Shown here piece after piece: positions 52,628 to 62,986 of a stretch of 64,000 nt of DNA; the stretch's first letter is position 1, and each line of letters starts with the position of its first letter. The stretch lies in NCBI RefSeq assembly GCF_028551255.1, contig NZ_CP117030.1, positions 868,001 to 932,000 on the forward strand, given 5' to 3'. A program made the translations under genes and the position numbers. The notes below the pieces were generated by a model. That model did not search any database. It was given only the letters and a program-made list of their open reading frames with translations, and had not been told where the DNA came from. Source of the stretch: Vibrio tubiashii. Its GTDB lineage: Bacteria; Pseudomonadota; Gammaproteobacteria; Enterobacterales; Vibrionaceae.

Positions 52628-54688
52628 TTACTTTTGGTTGATGATTGGGTAGTCGTCGTTGATTAGCTCTTTTATAAAGCTTGACCCACTTCCTGTATAA
52701 GTGATCCATACCTTTCGCTTGGCTCGTGTCATAGCAACATAGAAAAGACGTCTTTCTTCAGCATATGGGAACTGATCGTCAGCTTGAGTTAATGCCCCAT
52801 CAATATGCAGAGCTTTCACTCTGGCCGGAAACTGACCTTCATCTACATTGAGTACAATTACGAAGTCTGCTTCTTTGCCTTTACTGGCATGACAAGTCAT
52901 AAATTGAATGTTAAGCAAGCCGAAACGTTTTTGCCAATCGGCTAATAGTTCAGGCTTGTGGTAGTGATTTCGACCTAGCAAAAGTACACTCTGGGTCGCT
53001 TTGGCGTTTCGATTGAGCTGATCAAGCACCTTTTCAACGTTGGCGATAGGCATCAGTGTCACTGCTTTCGATTTTTGCTCTTTATGACTGTTCAACTGCT
53101 TTTCTAATTGAGCAGGGTTTTGTTGCACAAATCGATTAGCTACTTCACCAATCTGGTTATTGAATCGGTAAGTCGTATCTAAGTGATGAACGGTCGAGTG
53201 AGGGAATCGCTCTGCAAACCCTGTCGTAAGATCCACGTCTGAGCCTGCAAACTGGTAGATTGATTGCCAATCATCACCTACCGCAAATAAAACGCAGCCT
53301 TGTTCTTGTTGACAAAGCGCTTCAATCAAGGCAAGACGTTGTGGTGAGATGTCCTGATATTCGTCAACCATAATGTAACGCCAAGGTGCCTTAAACTTGC
53401 CTTTTGTAACGTATTGCGTCGCTCGGGTAATCATCAGATTAAAGTCGATATGACCTTGCTCTTTAAGCTGTTGCTGCCAAGCTTGGAAACAAGGCCAAAC
53501 TAAGGCAAGCTCACTGTTCAAGCGCGTATATTCAGGATGCTCAACCAGCATCTGCTGAATTTCTTTTTTGCTTGCACCTGTGGCTGAAAGCTGCATTAGC
53601 TGCTTTTCCAACCATGCAATCAGTTTTGGGTTTTCAACATGACTGCCTAACTCATCGTCCCCTGCCAAATAAGCAATAGGCCATTTAGATAGATGTTTTT
53701 GCCAACGCTTAAAGTTAGTTGGGGTCATCCAATGCTTTTTCAGCCAGTCAATACACCAGTTTTGTCGCTGATTATCATCCAGTGCTAAAGGCGAAATAGT
53801 CACGCCCTGCGACTCAACTTGGTTAAGTATCTGTAAGCCCAATTGATGGAATGTATTAACTTTTATGCCTTCTGCACTCAAACCGATTTTGTCATTCAAA
53901 CGCTGATTCATTTCTTCAGCGGCATCTCGACCAAAGGCCAGCATTAGAATCTCTTCCGAACGGGCTAAATGACTTTGAAGTAGGTAGGCAACACGGGCAG
54001 TCAGCACGCTTGTCTTGCCAGAACCCGCCCCAGCTAAGACAAGGTTGTTATCATCATTAAGTAAGACGGCTCTCTTCTGCGAGTAATTTAGGGGGGAAGA
54101 TTCTATCTGAGAGAAAAGTACCTGCCAGTTCTCAAGCTCTGTCTCCATCCACTGCTCGTTTCGCGTGCTTAACTCAGCATCAGAGCGAGTAATCCAAGGT
54201 TCAATACATGCCATTCGACTTGGCATGCGCAGCATCGCGTCGTCTAGCGTAATCTCCATTTGTTCGAGATCATTTGTTAATTGGTCTTGCCACTTTTCAA
54301 CCATCGAGTGGGTCAAAAACGAAGGTTGGATCTGAAAGCGTTGTACGCTCTCCTCCCACTGAGGCAAGTATTTGATCAGCTGCTGACATTGATTCTTATG
54401 CCAGTGTTGATAGGCAGCAACCGCGTATCTGGCAAACTCACGACATTTACTTAAAGGAAGCCCTTGCACTAACCAAGCTCTCTGCTGCCCGTCATGCTGA
54501 TGAGCAAAAAACATCAAACCACCCCAAATGAGGCCATTCTTAACTTGTACTCGCCCACTCCAAACATTGAACGGGATATGCTCTTCGCTTGATTCCGAAC
54601 TGAGTATGAGTGAATCTGACGTAATTTCGATGTGGTGGTATTCGTGTTGAACAAAAAACTGTGCAGTCTTGTTAGCGGTTAGCTGCAT
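52628..54688 (-). CDS. helD: DNA helicase IV HelD
   Basis: 686 residues, very close to the 684 of E. coli HelD. A HelD-specific N-terminal region (about 1-190) precedes a UvrD/Rep-like SF1 core: Walker A LAGAGSGKTSVLTARVAYLL (about 219-238), DEYQDISPQR, VGDDWQSIYQFAGSD, TYRFNNQIGEVANRFV, and the C-terminal FVIVLNVDEGQFP and RRLFYVAMTRAKRKVW motifs. It is a 3'-5' helicase in recombination and repair. It is upstream of cutA. Confidence 0.93.
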   Translation of the reverse strand: MQLTANKTAQFFVQHEYHHIEITSDSLILSSESSEEHIPFNVWSGRVQVKNGLIWGGLMFFAHQHDGQQRAWLVQGLPLSKCREFARYAVAAYQHWHKNQCQQLIKYLPQWEESVQRFQIQPSFLTHSMVEKWQDQLTNDLEQMEITLDDAMLRMPSRMACIEPWITRSDAELSTRNEQWMETELENWQVLFSQIESSPLNYSQKRAVLLNDDNNLVLAGAGSGKTSVLTARVAYLLQSHLARSEEILMLAFGRDAAEEMNQRLNDKIGLSAEGIKVNTFHQLGLQILNQVESQGVTISPLALDDNQRQNWCIDWLKKHWMTPTNFKRWQKHLSKWPIAYLAGDDELGSHVENPKLIAWLEKQLMQLSATGASKKEIQQMLVEHPEYTRLNSELALVWPCFQAWQQQLKEQGHIDFNLMITRATQYVTKGKFKAPWRYIMVDEYQDISPQRLALIEALCQQEQGCVLFAVGDDWQSIYQFAGSDVDLTTGFAERFPHSTVHHLDTTYRFNNQIGEVANRFVQQNPAQLEKQLNSHKEQKSKAVTLMPIANVEKVLDQLNRNAKATQSVLLLGRNHYHKPELLADWQKRFGLLNIQFMTCHASKGKEADFVIVLNVDEGQFPARVKALHIDGALTQADDQFPYAEERRLFYVAMTRAKRKVWITYTGSGSSFIKELINDDYPIINQK

Positions 54689-54932
54689 TCTTTTTAGCCT
54701 ATAATCTGTCTTATCAGCATCATAACTTAATTACCTATCCTTTTTTATAAGTTTCCGGCAAATTTTCTCGTTAAGGTCTTTGTTTTAAACAGTAATTTGA
54801 TCAATTTAATAGGGTCAACCCGTTTGTTGTTCAAAAGATCTGCAAACTCTCTGGTATCTTTATTTAGATCAGGTCGTTACCATATAAGCCATGCTAATTT
54901 AGCTCCACTTGCGAATACAAAGTTATCTGATA

Positions 54933-57101
54933 GTGAATTTATATAGTCAGCTCCGCCACTACTGGGCAAACAAAACGTTTAACTATAGCCTTCTTATTCT
55001 CGTTACCCTTTTAGGCGTGGTGATACCGACATGGTACTTACAACTCAATACGCTTATCGTTCCTTTAATTCTAGGGATTATCGCTGCTGCACTTGCAGAG
55101 AGTGACGACAGTTTCACAGGAAGACTAAAGTCCCAGTCGTTAACTTTGATCTGTTTTGCTATTGCTGCACTTTCTATCGAGATGTTGTTTGCCACACCTT
55201 GGCTATTCGCAATCGGATTGTTTATTTCGACGTTCGGTTTCATCATGCTTGGCGCTATCGGCCCGAGATACGCCAGTATCGCTTTTGGATCTTTGCTCAT
55301 TGCGATCTATACCATGTTGGGCGCACATGAAAGTACCAATGTCTGGTTTCAACCTCTTATGCTTCTTACCGGTGCAGCTTGGTACTATTTCGTTTCGATG
55401 GTATGGCATGCACTGTGGCCTATGCAGCCTGTTCAGCAGAGTTTGGCAAACGTGTTTTTGCAGCTAGCCAACTATCTCGATTCAAAGAGTCAGCTGTTCT
55501 ATCCCGTCTCAAACCTTAAGCCGCAACCTCATCGAATTGAAGAAGCAAGACTCAATGCCGCGACGGTGAATGCTCTTAACTCTTGCAAAGCAACGTTTTT
55601 AACTCGCTCTAAGCGAGGACATGTAGATGGAGCTAGCGACCGATTTTTGAATACTTATTTTCTTGCTCAAGATATTCATGAGCGAATCAGTTCGACTCAC
55701 TATCGCTATCAAGAGCTTGCAGAACATTTTGAGCGTTTTGATGTTCTGTTTCGGTTTAAACACTTACTACAAAACCAAGCAACATCGTGCCGCGAGATTG
55801 CTGAGGCGATAAGACTCGGTAAAGAGTACCAGCATAACGATGACTCAGTTTATGCGCTTGATGAGCTGCAAAACTCACTGACTTATCTTCAAGACCAACA
55901 AAATCCGAAATGGCGTTCACTACTAGCGCAGCTCGGTTACCTGTTTAACAACTTAGCAACCGTTGAAAAGCAGCTAAGTAATGTCAATAACCCAGATACC
56001 AACAAACTTGAAGAAGACGTTTTAGACGATACAGAGGCGCACACCTTAAAGGTGATGTGGCAGCGAGTAAAATCTAACTTCACTAAAGACTCTATGCTGT
56101 TTAGGCATGCAGTGAGAATGTCAATTGCACTGACCCTTGGTTATGGCATTATCCAATTGTTTGGTATTGAGCGCGGTTACTGGATTCTACTGACAACATT
56201 GTTTGTTTGTCAGCCCAACTACAGTGCCACAAGGCAAAAACTGATTGCGCGCGTGCTGGGGACGTTCGCAGGTATTGTTATCGGTGTACCGCTCTTAACC
56301 CTCTTCCCCTCGCAAGAGAGCCAATTACTGCTTGTCGTCGTATCAGGGGTCGCCTTCTTCGCATTTAGACTGGCAAACTATGGCTATGCGACTGGCTTTA
56401 TCACCGTATTAGTACTGTTCTGTTTTAACCAGTTGGGGCAAGGCTTTGATGTTATTCTTCCGCGTATTGCTGATACCTTAGTCGGTTGTATTCTCGCGGT
56501 TGCGGCAGTGACCTTTATTCTCCCTGATTGGCAGTCAAAACGGCTGCACAAAGTGATGGCCGACGCTATAGGGGCTAATCAACACTACCTTGGTCAGATT
56601 ATTGGCCAATATCGAGTGGGTAAAAAAGACAGTTTGAGTTACCGAGTGTCAAGACGGAACGCTCATAACCAAGATGCGAACTTAACAACAGCAATTAGTA
56701 ATATGCTTGCCGAGCCCGGTCGTTATGTTTCCGCCATTGATGAAAGCTACCGTTTCTTGACATTAAACCACGCCCTTCTGAGTTATATCTCTGCCTTGGG
56801 CGCACACAGAACACGTATCGCTGACGAGGAGACTCATAAGTTGATCCTTGATGCTCATAGAGTGATCCACCAGCACTTAAATGTGTTGTTTACTCAATTA
56901 AACGAGCACTGCGATAGCTGTGATACCGCAGACATTGACGATCCAGTGCTAGAGCAGCGCCTTGCCGAGTGGCGTGAAGAGGATGACAGTTCTGTACGTA
57001 TGGTTTTGCAACAATTGCATTTGGTTTATCGGATGCTGCCAGAATTGCACTCCCTAGCCAGCAAGTTTGCAGTGCGTGTTGCGCATAAGTCGACTGAATA
57101 A
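54933..57101 (+). CDS. yccS: YccS-family FUSC inner-membrane protein
   Basis: About 722 residues with two six-span membrane blocks: one near the N-terminus (to about 160) and a second near 395-535 (GYWILLTTLFVCQPNYSATRQKLIARVLGTFAGIVIG), each followed by a cytosolic helical domain. This is the YccS plan of E. coli, part of the FUSC/aromatic-acid-exporter-like group. The start is uncertain: GTG 54933 aligns best with family N-termini and TTG 54909 is the upstream alternative; neither has a clear ribosome site. The transported substrate is unknown. Confidence 0.85.
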   Translation: MNLYSQLRHYWANKTFNYSLLILVTLLGVVIPTWYLQLNTLIVPLILGIIAAALAESDDSFTGRLKSQSLTLICFAIAALSIEMLFATPWLFAIGLFISTFGFIMLGAIGPRYASIAFGSLLIAIYTMLGAHESTNVWFQPLMLLTGAAWYYFVSMVWHALWPMQPVQQSLANVFLQLANYLDSKSQLFYPVSNLKPQPHRIEEARLNAATVNALNSCKATFLTRSKRGHVDGASDRFLNTYFLAQDIHERISSTHYRYQELAEHFERFDVLFRFKHLLQNQATSCREIAEAIRLGKEYQHNDDSVYALDELQNSLTYLQDQQNPKWRSLLAQLGYLFNNLATVEKQLSNVNNPDTNKLEEDVLDDTEAHTLKVMWQRVKSNFTKDSMLFRHAVRMSIALTLGYGIIQLFGIERGYWILLTTLFVCQPNYSATRQKLIARVLGTFAGIVIGVPLLTLFPSQESQLLLVVVSGVAFFAFRLANYGYATGFITVLVLFCFNQLGQGFDVILPRIADTLVGCILAVAAVTFILPDWQSKRLHKVMADAIGANQHYLGQIIGQYRVGKKDSLSYRVSRRNAHNQDANLTTAISNMLAEPGRYVSAIDESYRFLTLNHALLSYISALGAHRTRIADEETHKLILDAHRVIHQHLNVLFTQLNEHCDSCDTADIDDPVLEQRLAEWREEDDSSVRMVLQQLHLVYRMLPELHSLASKFAVRVAHKSTE

Positions 57102-57165
57102 TAGCCAAACGTGATATTTTAATTACACAAGTTTCCGTCGCTGCTTACTTACTCTTAACATGCCC

Positions 57166-57198
57166 TGACATTGTTCGGACAAAAAACCGACAGTGTCA
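57166..57198. repeat. Inverted repeat before the small genes at 57.2 kb
   Basis: TGACATTGTTCGG and CCGACAGTGTCA are complementary apart from one bulge and one wobble, across ACAAAAAA. It has no T run. It could be an operator or an mRNA hairpin. Confidence 0.4.
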
Positions 57199-57303
57199 AA
57201 ATAAACTTATCTGTAAGGTTATTCGTACGAGAGTAAGGCGATGAAAGGAGACATCTCTTACCTGTATAAATCTGATACATCAACGATTAGCAGGTGCAAC
57301 AAC

Positions 57304-57465
57304 ATGACTCCACAACAGTTTGAAGCAATGAGAGCTCAGCTCAAATCACTCACTCCTCAGCAACTAAGAATGCTAAGAGGTGAAATCAACAATAAACTCG
57401 ATTCTGACGATAGAGTCGTCGTGAATGATGAAGAGTTAAAAATGATATCGAGCCTATTTTCATAG
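57304..57465 (+). CDS. Small hypothetical protein
   Basis: 54 residues from ATG 57304 (MTPQQFEAMRAQLKSLTPQQL...), with AGG at a workable distance; an in-frame ATG at 57241 would give 74 residues. The sequence is charged and probably helical, with an internal TPQQ repeat at residues 2-5 and 17-20. It ends in VVVNDEELKMISSLFS. No family recognised. It lies just upstream of a small flagellar-like gene and may be co-transcribed. Confidence 0.45.
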   Translation: MTPQQFEAMRAQLKSLTPQQLRMLRGEINNKLDSDDRVVVNDEELKMISSLFS

Positions 57466-57518
57466 CACAACTTGCTCAAAATGCAATCACGCCTTAAGCT
57501 TAAGTTAAGGAGGTGTTT

Positions 57519-57800
57519 ATGCCTGTTTCTTCTGTTCAATCTGGTTATCAAATCATTGACATGTCATCTAAGATGGCCGAAGACGCTGCGCATGAAATAC
57601 AACGTAATCAGCAACTCCAACCTATGCCTAAAGACAATACCTACGACTTCAACCAGGTAGAGTTTAAAGTTACCCCTCCACCATCAAATATTGATTCTCT
57701 GACCAAACTGAACAGCGCTGAGCAGTACAGCAAAATTGGTACGAATGTCATTCAAAGAGATCAGGAAATGATTGGGACACTGTTAGATATTCATGTTTAG
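57519..57800 (+). CDS. Small protein resembling flagellar rod/hook protein ends
   Basis: 93 residues from ATG 57519, preceded by AAGGAGG at a good distance. The C-terminus EQYSKIGTNVIQRDQEMIGTLLDIHV resembles the C-terminal helix of flagellar rod/hook proteins (YQANVKVI.T.DEMLGTLLDI pattern), and the N-terminus QSGYQIIDMSSKMAEDAAHEIQ resembles their N-terminal helix, with the central domain missing. Such short FlgE/FlgG-like orphans are known in proteobacteria without defined function. No flagellar genes are nearby. Confidence 0.65.
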   Translation: MPVSSVQSGYQIIDMSSKMAEDAAHEIQRNQQLQPMPKDNTYDFNQVEFKVTPPPSNIDSLTKLNSAEQYSKIGTNVIQRDQEMIGTLLDIHV

Positions 57801-57888
57801 CGACGAAATTGTAGCAATCCGTTAAGCAACCATTGTGTTCCCTACTCCATACGCTAGAATGCACGCAAATTTATCGCTTTAAGTCGAA

Positions 57889-59148
57889 ATGCCGAAACTA
57901 AATCTTTCTCGCCAAGATAAAACTCTTTTCACTCAACCCGAATCTGACGGACCTACATTAGAACAAAAACTCAGTCCGCACTTTGAACGCTCTTCGTTAA
58001 GGCTAACACCAAGCCCCTATATATCTGAGAAGGCTATTGCTAAACGCTGGTCTAAACTAGCCCATTTAACGCAACAAGAGCTGCTACTCGACGGGCAGAC
58101 CCTAGCCCATGCTGAGTTATACAATAAGAACATTGAACACTTTATTGGCACTGTGAAGCTGCCAGTCGGTGTCGCTGGGCCTTTGCGAGTTAATGGCCTT
58201 CACGCTAATGATGATTATCTTGTTCCACTTGCGACAACCGAAGCTGCGCTAGTGGCTTCATACAATCGCGGTGCCCAATTGATTACTCAAGCGGGTGGTG
58301 CAAGTGCGATGTTAATCAATGAAGGGGTAACGCGCACTCCCGTGTTTGTGTTTGACTCGTTAGTCGATGCAGGTCAATTTGTGGCTTGGGTTGTAACTCA
58401 GTACGAGCATTTTAAGCATCTTGCTGAGTCGACGACATCACACGGGAAGTTGCACGATATTAACGTCAATATCGAAGGTAACCATGTCTACCTAGTGTTT
58501 GAGTACCATACCGGTGATGCTTCGGGTCAAAATATGGTGACGATCGCAACCAATGAAGTTTACCACTACATATTGGACCACTCGCCGATTGAGCCAAGAG
58601 AAGCGTTCCTCGATGGCAACTTGTCTGGTGATAAAAAGCCAAACTCTCATACCTTGCGCCATGTTCGCGGAAAGAAGGTGACGGCAGAGATTCACCTCGA
58701 CAAAGCTCTGGTTGAGAAATACCTCCATACCACCCCAGAAAAAATGACACGTTTTGGCCAAGTCACCACAACGGGCTCAGCCCTTAGCGGCGGTATTGGT
58801 GTCAACGCACACTACGCAAATGCCTTGGCGGCGTTCTATATTGCCTGCGGTCAAGACGCGGCTTGTGTCGCAGAGTCCGCAGTGGGTATCACTCGTATGG
58901 AAGTCAATCAAGAGGGTGGTCTGTACGCTTCCGTCACTTTGCCTAACTTGATGGTTGGCACGGTTGGTGGGGGAACAGGATTGCCCACACAGAAAGCTTG
59001 TTTAGATATTATGGGGTTACACGGTAACGGAAAAGCTAAAGCGTTAGCGGAAGTGGCTGCAGTTTTATGCTTGGCTGGTGAACTCTCAATCGTCGGTGCA
59101 TTTTGCGCGGGTCATTTCTCACGCGCTCATCAGAAGCTAGCTCGTTAG
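57889..59148 (+). CDS. hmgA: Hydroxymethylglutaryl-CoA reductase
   Basis: 419 residues. Catalytic blocks are complete: GTVKLPVGVAGPL, ATTEAALVAS (Glu), GDASGQNMVT for cofactor binding, LSGDKKPNSHT (Lys), IACGQDAACVAES (Asp), GTVGGGTGLPTQKACLDIMGL, and a C-terminal AGHFSRAHQ (His). It interconverts HMG-CoA and mevalonate with NAD(P)H. The PVGVAGPL and GTVGGGT blocks and overall length suggest a class I enzyme lacking the membrane domain. No other mevalonate-pathway gene is in the window, although Vibrio makes isoprenoids by the MEP route, so its physiological role is unclear. Confidence 0.9.
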   Translation: MPKLNLSRQDKTLFTQPESDGPTLEQKLSPHFERSSLRLTPSPYISEKAIAKRWSKLAHLTQQELLLDGQTLAHAELYNKNIEHFIGTVKLPVGVAGPLRVNGLHANDDYLVPLATTEAALVASYNRGAQLITQAGGASAMLINEGVTRTPVFVFDSLVDAGQFVAWVVTQYEHFKHLAESTTSHGKLHDINVNIEGNHVYLVFEYHTGDASGQNMVTIATNEVYHYILDHSPIEPREAFLDGNLSGDKKPNSHTLRHVRGKKVTAEIHLDKALVEKYLHTTPEKMTRFGQVTTTGSALSGGIGVNAHYANALAAFYIACGQDAACVAESAVGITRMEVNQEGGLYASVTLPNLMVGTVGGGTGLPTQKACLDIMGLHGNGKAKALAEVAAVLCLAGELSIVGAFCAGHFSRAHQKLAR

Positions 59149-59161
59149 CCAACAGTGATTG

Positions 59162-59192
59162 AGGGCGTTCCTTGTATAAGTAGCGCCCTATT
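59162..59192 (+). terminator. Terminator between hmgA and luxQ
   Basis: AGGGCG and CGCCCT pair at the base, extended by a partly paired inner stem TTCCTT/AAGTAG, followed by ATTTTGTT. It lies between convergent genes. Confidence 0.65.
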
Positions 59193-59195
59193 TTG

Positions 59196-61741
59196 TTATT
59201 CCACCAATGAATAATGATGTTCTTTAAAGTAGATGAAGGCTTTGTTTAATGCCGCCTCTTTGATTGGTTTAACAATCACATAATTGGCTCCTGCACGTAA
59301 GAACTCATTTTTAGTCTCTTGCATACCATCTGCGGTACAAGCATAAATTGGGACATTTAAACCTAAGTCATTACGAATAATTTCGGTCGCTTCAATACCA
59401 CCTAAATTAGGCAGTTGGTTATCCATTAATACTAGAGCGATTGATGTATCTGTCTTAAGCAGATCAATGGCATTGATGCCATCTTCTACCCAAGTCACTT
59501 TCATCCCATACTTTTCACAGAAAGCTTTAGCAATGAAGGCATTGGTGTGATTGTCTTCCACCAAAAGTACGTGAAGAGTTTCACTAAATAAAGTCGCTGG
59601 ATCAGCCTCAAGCCCTGCTCCACTCACCACTTTTTCAGTACCTATTTGCAGGGGCACACTGACAGTGAAACGGGTCCCTTTACGTACTTCGCTATTGACG
59701 CTTATCTCGCCTTCCATCAGATTAACTAGACTGTGGACAATCGCCAGCCCTAAACCACTACCGCCATATTCACGCGTAGTAGTAGCTTCAGCCTGTACAA
59801 AAGGTTCAAAAATATCATTAAGGCGTTTCTGCTCAATACCAATACCGGTATCTTCGATATCAATCGAGAATAGACAGCCACCATTTCGGCGCTCCCGATT
59901 TAGAACGACTCGAACGCTGCCCTCATGGGTAAACTTAACAGCGTTGCTAACAAGATTGAAAATTATCTGATTTAAGCGCACTTGGTCACTATACACCCAT
60001 AAATCATCTTCAATATTACTCTCTACAACAAACTCAACTTCTTTGCTATCACAGAGTGGTTTGAATATTTTATCAACCGTACTGGTTAGCTCTATAAGCC
60101 TAAAAGCGCTCTTTTCAATATGAAACTTGCCTTGCTCTATTTTTGAGAAATCAAGAATGTCATTCAGCACTGCTAATAAATGTTCACCGCTGTTGCACAA
60201 AATATCCATATGTTCGATATCTTGTTCGTTTTCCATTTTGCCTTTTAGCAACTGAGATACGCCGAGTATCCCATTTAGCGGCGTTCTTAACTCATGACTC
60301 ATTCGTGCTAGAAAGTCAGCGCGAGCTCGTGCCGACTCTTCAGCCTGCTCACGTGCTGCTTCACTTTGACGTTCCGCTTCAATAAAGCTGGTAATGTCTT
60401 GCCCCTGCGCCATGATATGAGTGATGCGATTGTCGCTAGAGATAGGCGATAAGTTCCAACGAAATGTCTTATTCGCGATGGTGGTGTTAATGCCTGTTAG
60501 TGTCGCCCCTTGAGCGCACATTCGGATATGGGGTTTTAAGCTGTCAATAAGCTGTTGCTGAGCTTGTCCTCGACGAAATGACCTTTCAGCTGCGGGATTA
60601 AATCGATTGAGATCTCCATTCGCATCCCACAAGGTAATCGGTGACAAGGAAAAATTAAACAGCTCGGTAAATTGTTTTTCTTGTTCATGCAATCGCTTGA
60701 AAGAGCGCTCAAACGAGTTTCCAATTTGGTCAAATTCTTCAATGCTAGATCCGACAAACTGGCTGACTTTCTGCTCTTGAATAGTTGCATCGGTATAGTT
60801 CATCAAACTTTGTAATTCATTTGAAACCCTTTTCCCCAACCAAACGCGTGTATAAACTGCAATGCAAATCACTAGCATTGCAGTAATCGTGATCCAAATG
60901 TAATGACTGCGCACAAAAGTCATCACATGCTCGTTGCTTTGCACTGTGTAAACGGAAAGAAACGTAGGAACATTGTTCACAGTTAGATCCGTTCTAGATA
61001 CCATATAACGACTTGCATTAAGTGATTTTGAAGCCTGTTCCAGCCATTCAATGTGTTTTATGCTTTGGTTCTTTGTACTTGTCGCAATGACCTCTGAACC
61101 GACAGCCAACAAAATCTCGTCGGCATTGCCGCTTTTCGCAATCGCGTTCACCAATGAAAAGTTGTTATTCAGTACAATCCCGATGTAAAGATGACCGACA
61201 ACCTCACCTGAATTGATATCGACAATTGCGGTGCGGCGCATACCTAGATAACGTACACCGAGAGATGATGGCGTCTGTGAAATATGCCAATCTGGCCCCG
61301 TCATCATCTCTGCGCTTAGATGTGCAATTTGGGTTGGAGAAATACCATAAAACTGATAATTGCCATCATCCCAAATCATCTTGTTTCCGCTTCTTATGTA
61401 ACGAAAATCTGGAGCAACATCTGGTGAGAGCTGATCAATGCTATTGAAAAAGCGATCTAGAGAGCGAGTATCTTCTTCCTGAGTTCCCTCTACCAGTAGT
61501 TTGTTGCGACTATAGCTATCTTGTGTAATCTCTAAAGATTTGATTCTAAGATTAAAGATCTCTTGAACAAGGCTTTTGGTCTGTTGTTTAGTTCGAGCCA
61601 CTTCTTGCTCAACAACATCGCGATTTACCTGATAGTTCTGAAGCACTATCACCACGATCAACACACCAATACAAAGAAAAATTGAATTGGTCAGTATAGT
61701 CGCTAGCTGGCGCTTTCTGCCTTGTTCTTTAGTGAGTCGCA

Positions 61742-61742
<1 letters not shown>
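59196..61742 (-). CDS. luxQ: Autoinducer-2 sensor hybrid kinase/phosphatase LuxQ
   Basis: 848 residues. TM1 lies near 15-37, the periplasmic LuxQ domain (about 38-275) has RYIRSGNKMIWDDGNYQFYGIS, and TM2 follows. A PAS region (QFTELFNFSLSPITLWD and ATLTGINTTIANKTFRWNLSPI) leads to the HisKA site SHELRTPLNGILG (His about 484), the ATPase domain (NLVSNAVKFT, DTGIGI, YGGSGLGLAI) and a C-terminal receiver with LLVEDNHTNAF and phosphoacceptor Asp in LMDNQLP (about 774). With LuxP it senses AI-2 and feeds phosphate through LuxU to LuxO. Its ATG overlaps the luxP stop by one base (TAATG). Confidence 0.95.
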
Positions 61743-62839
<1,097 letters not shown>

Positions 62840-62915
62840 TTAGTTCTCTCTTTATCTAGCCAATCAGAACATATATTTATTATATTAGCTTTTTATATAA
62901 CTTCGTTTAATTAGT

Positions 62916-62964
62916 AAGCCGAGATTGCTTTTATAATATGCAACTTATTAATTTTTCTCGGCTT
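62916..62964 (-). terminator. Possible long-loop terminator after the TraF-type gene
   Basis: AAGCCGAGA and TCTCGGCTT are perfectly complementary across a 31-base AT-rich loop, between the stop at 62987 and luxP. The T run is weak, so termination is uncertain. Confidence 0.4.
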
Positions 62965-62986
62965 TTCTAATTATGCCTAATCCTAA

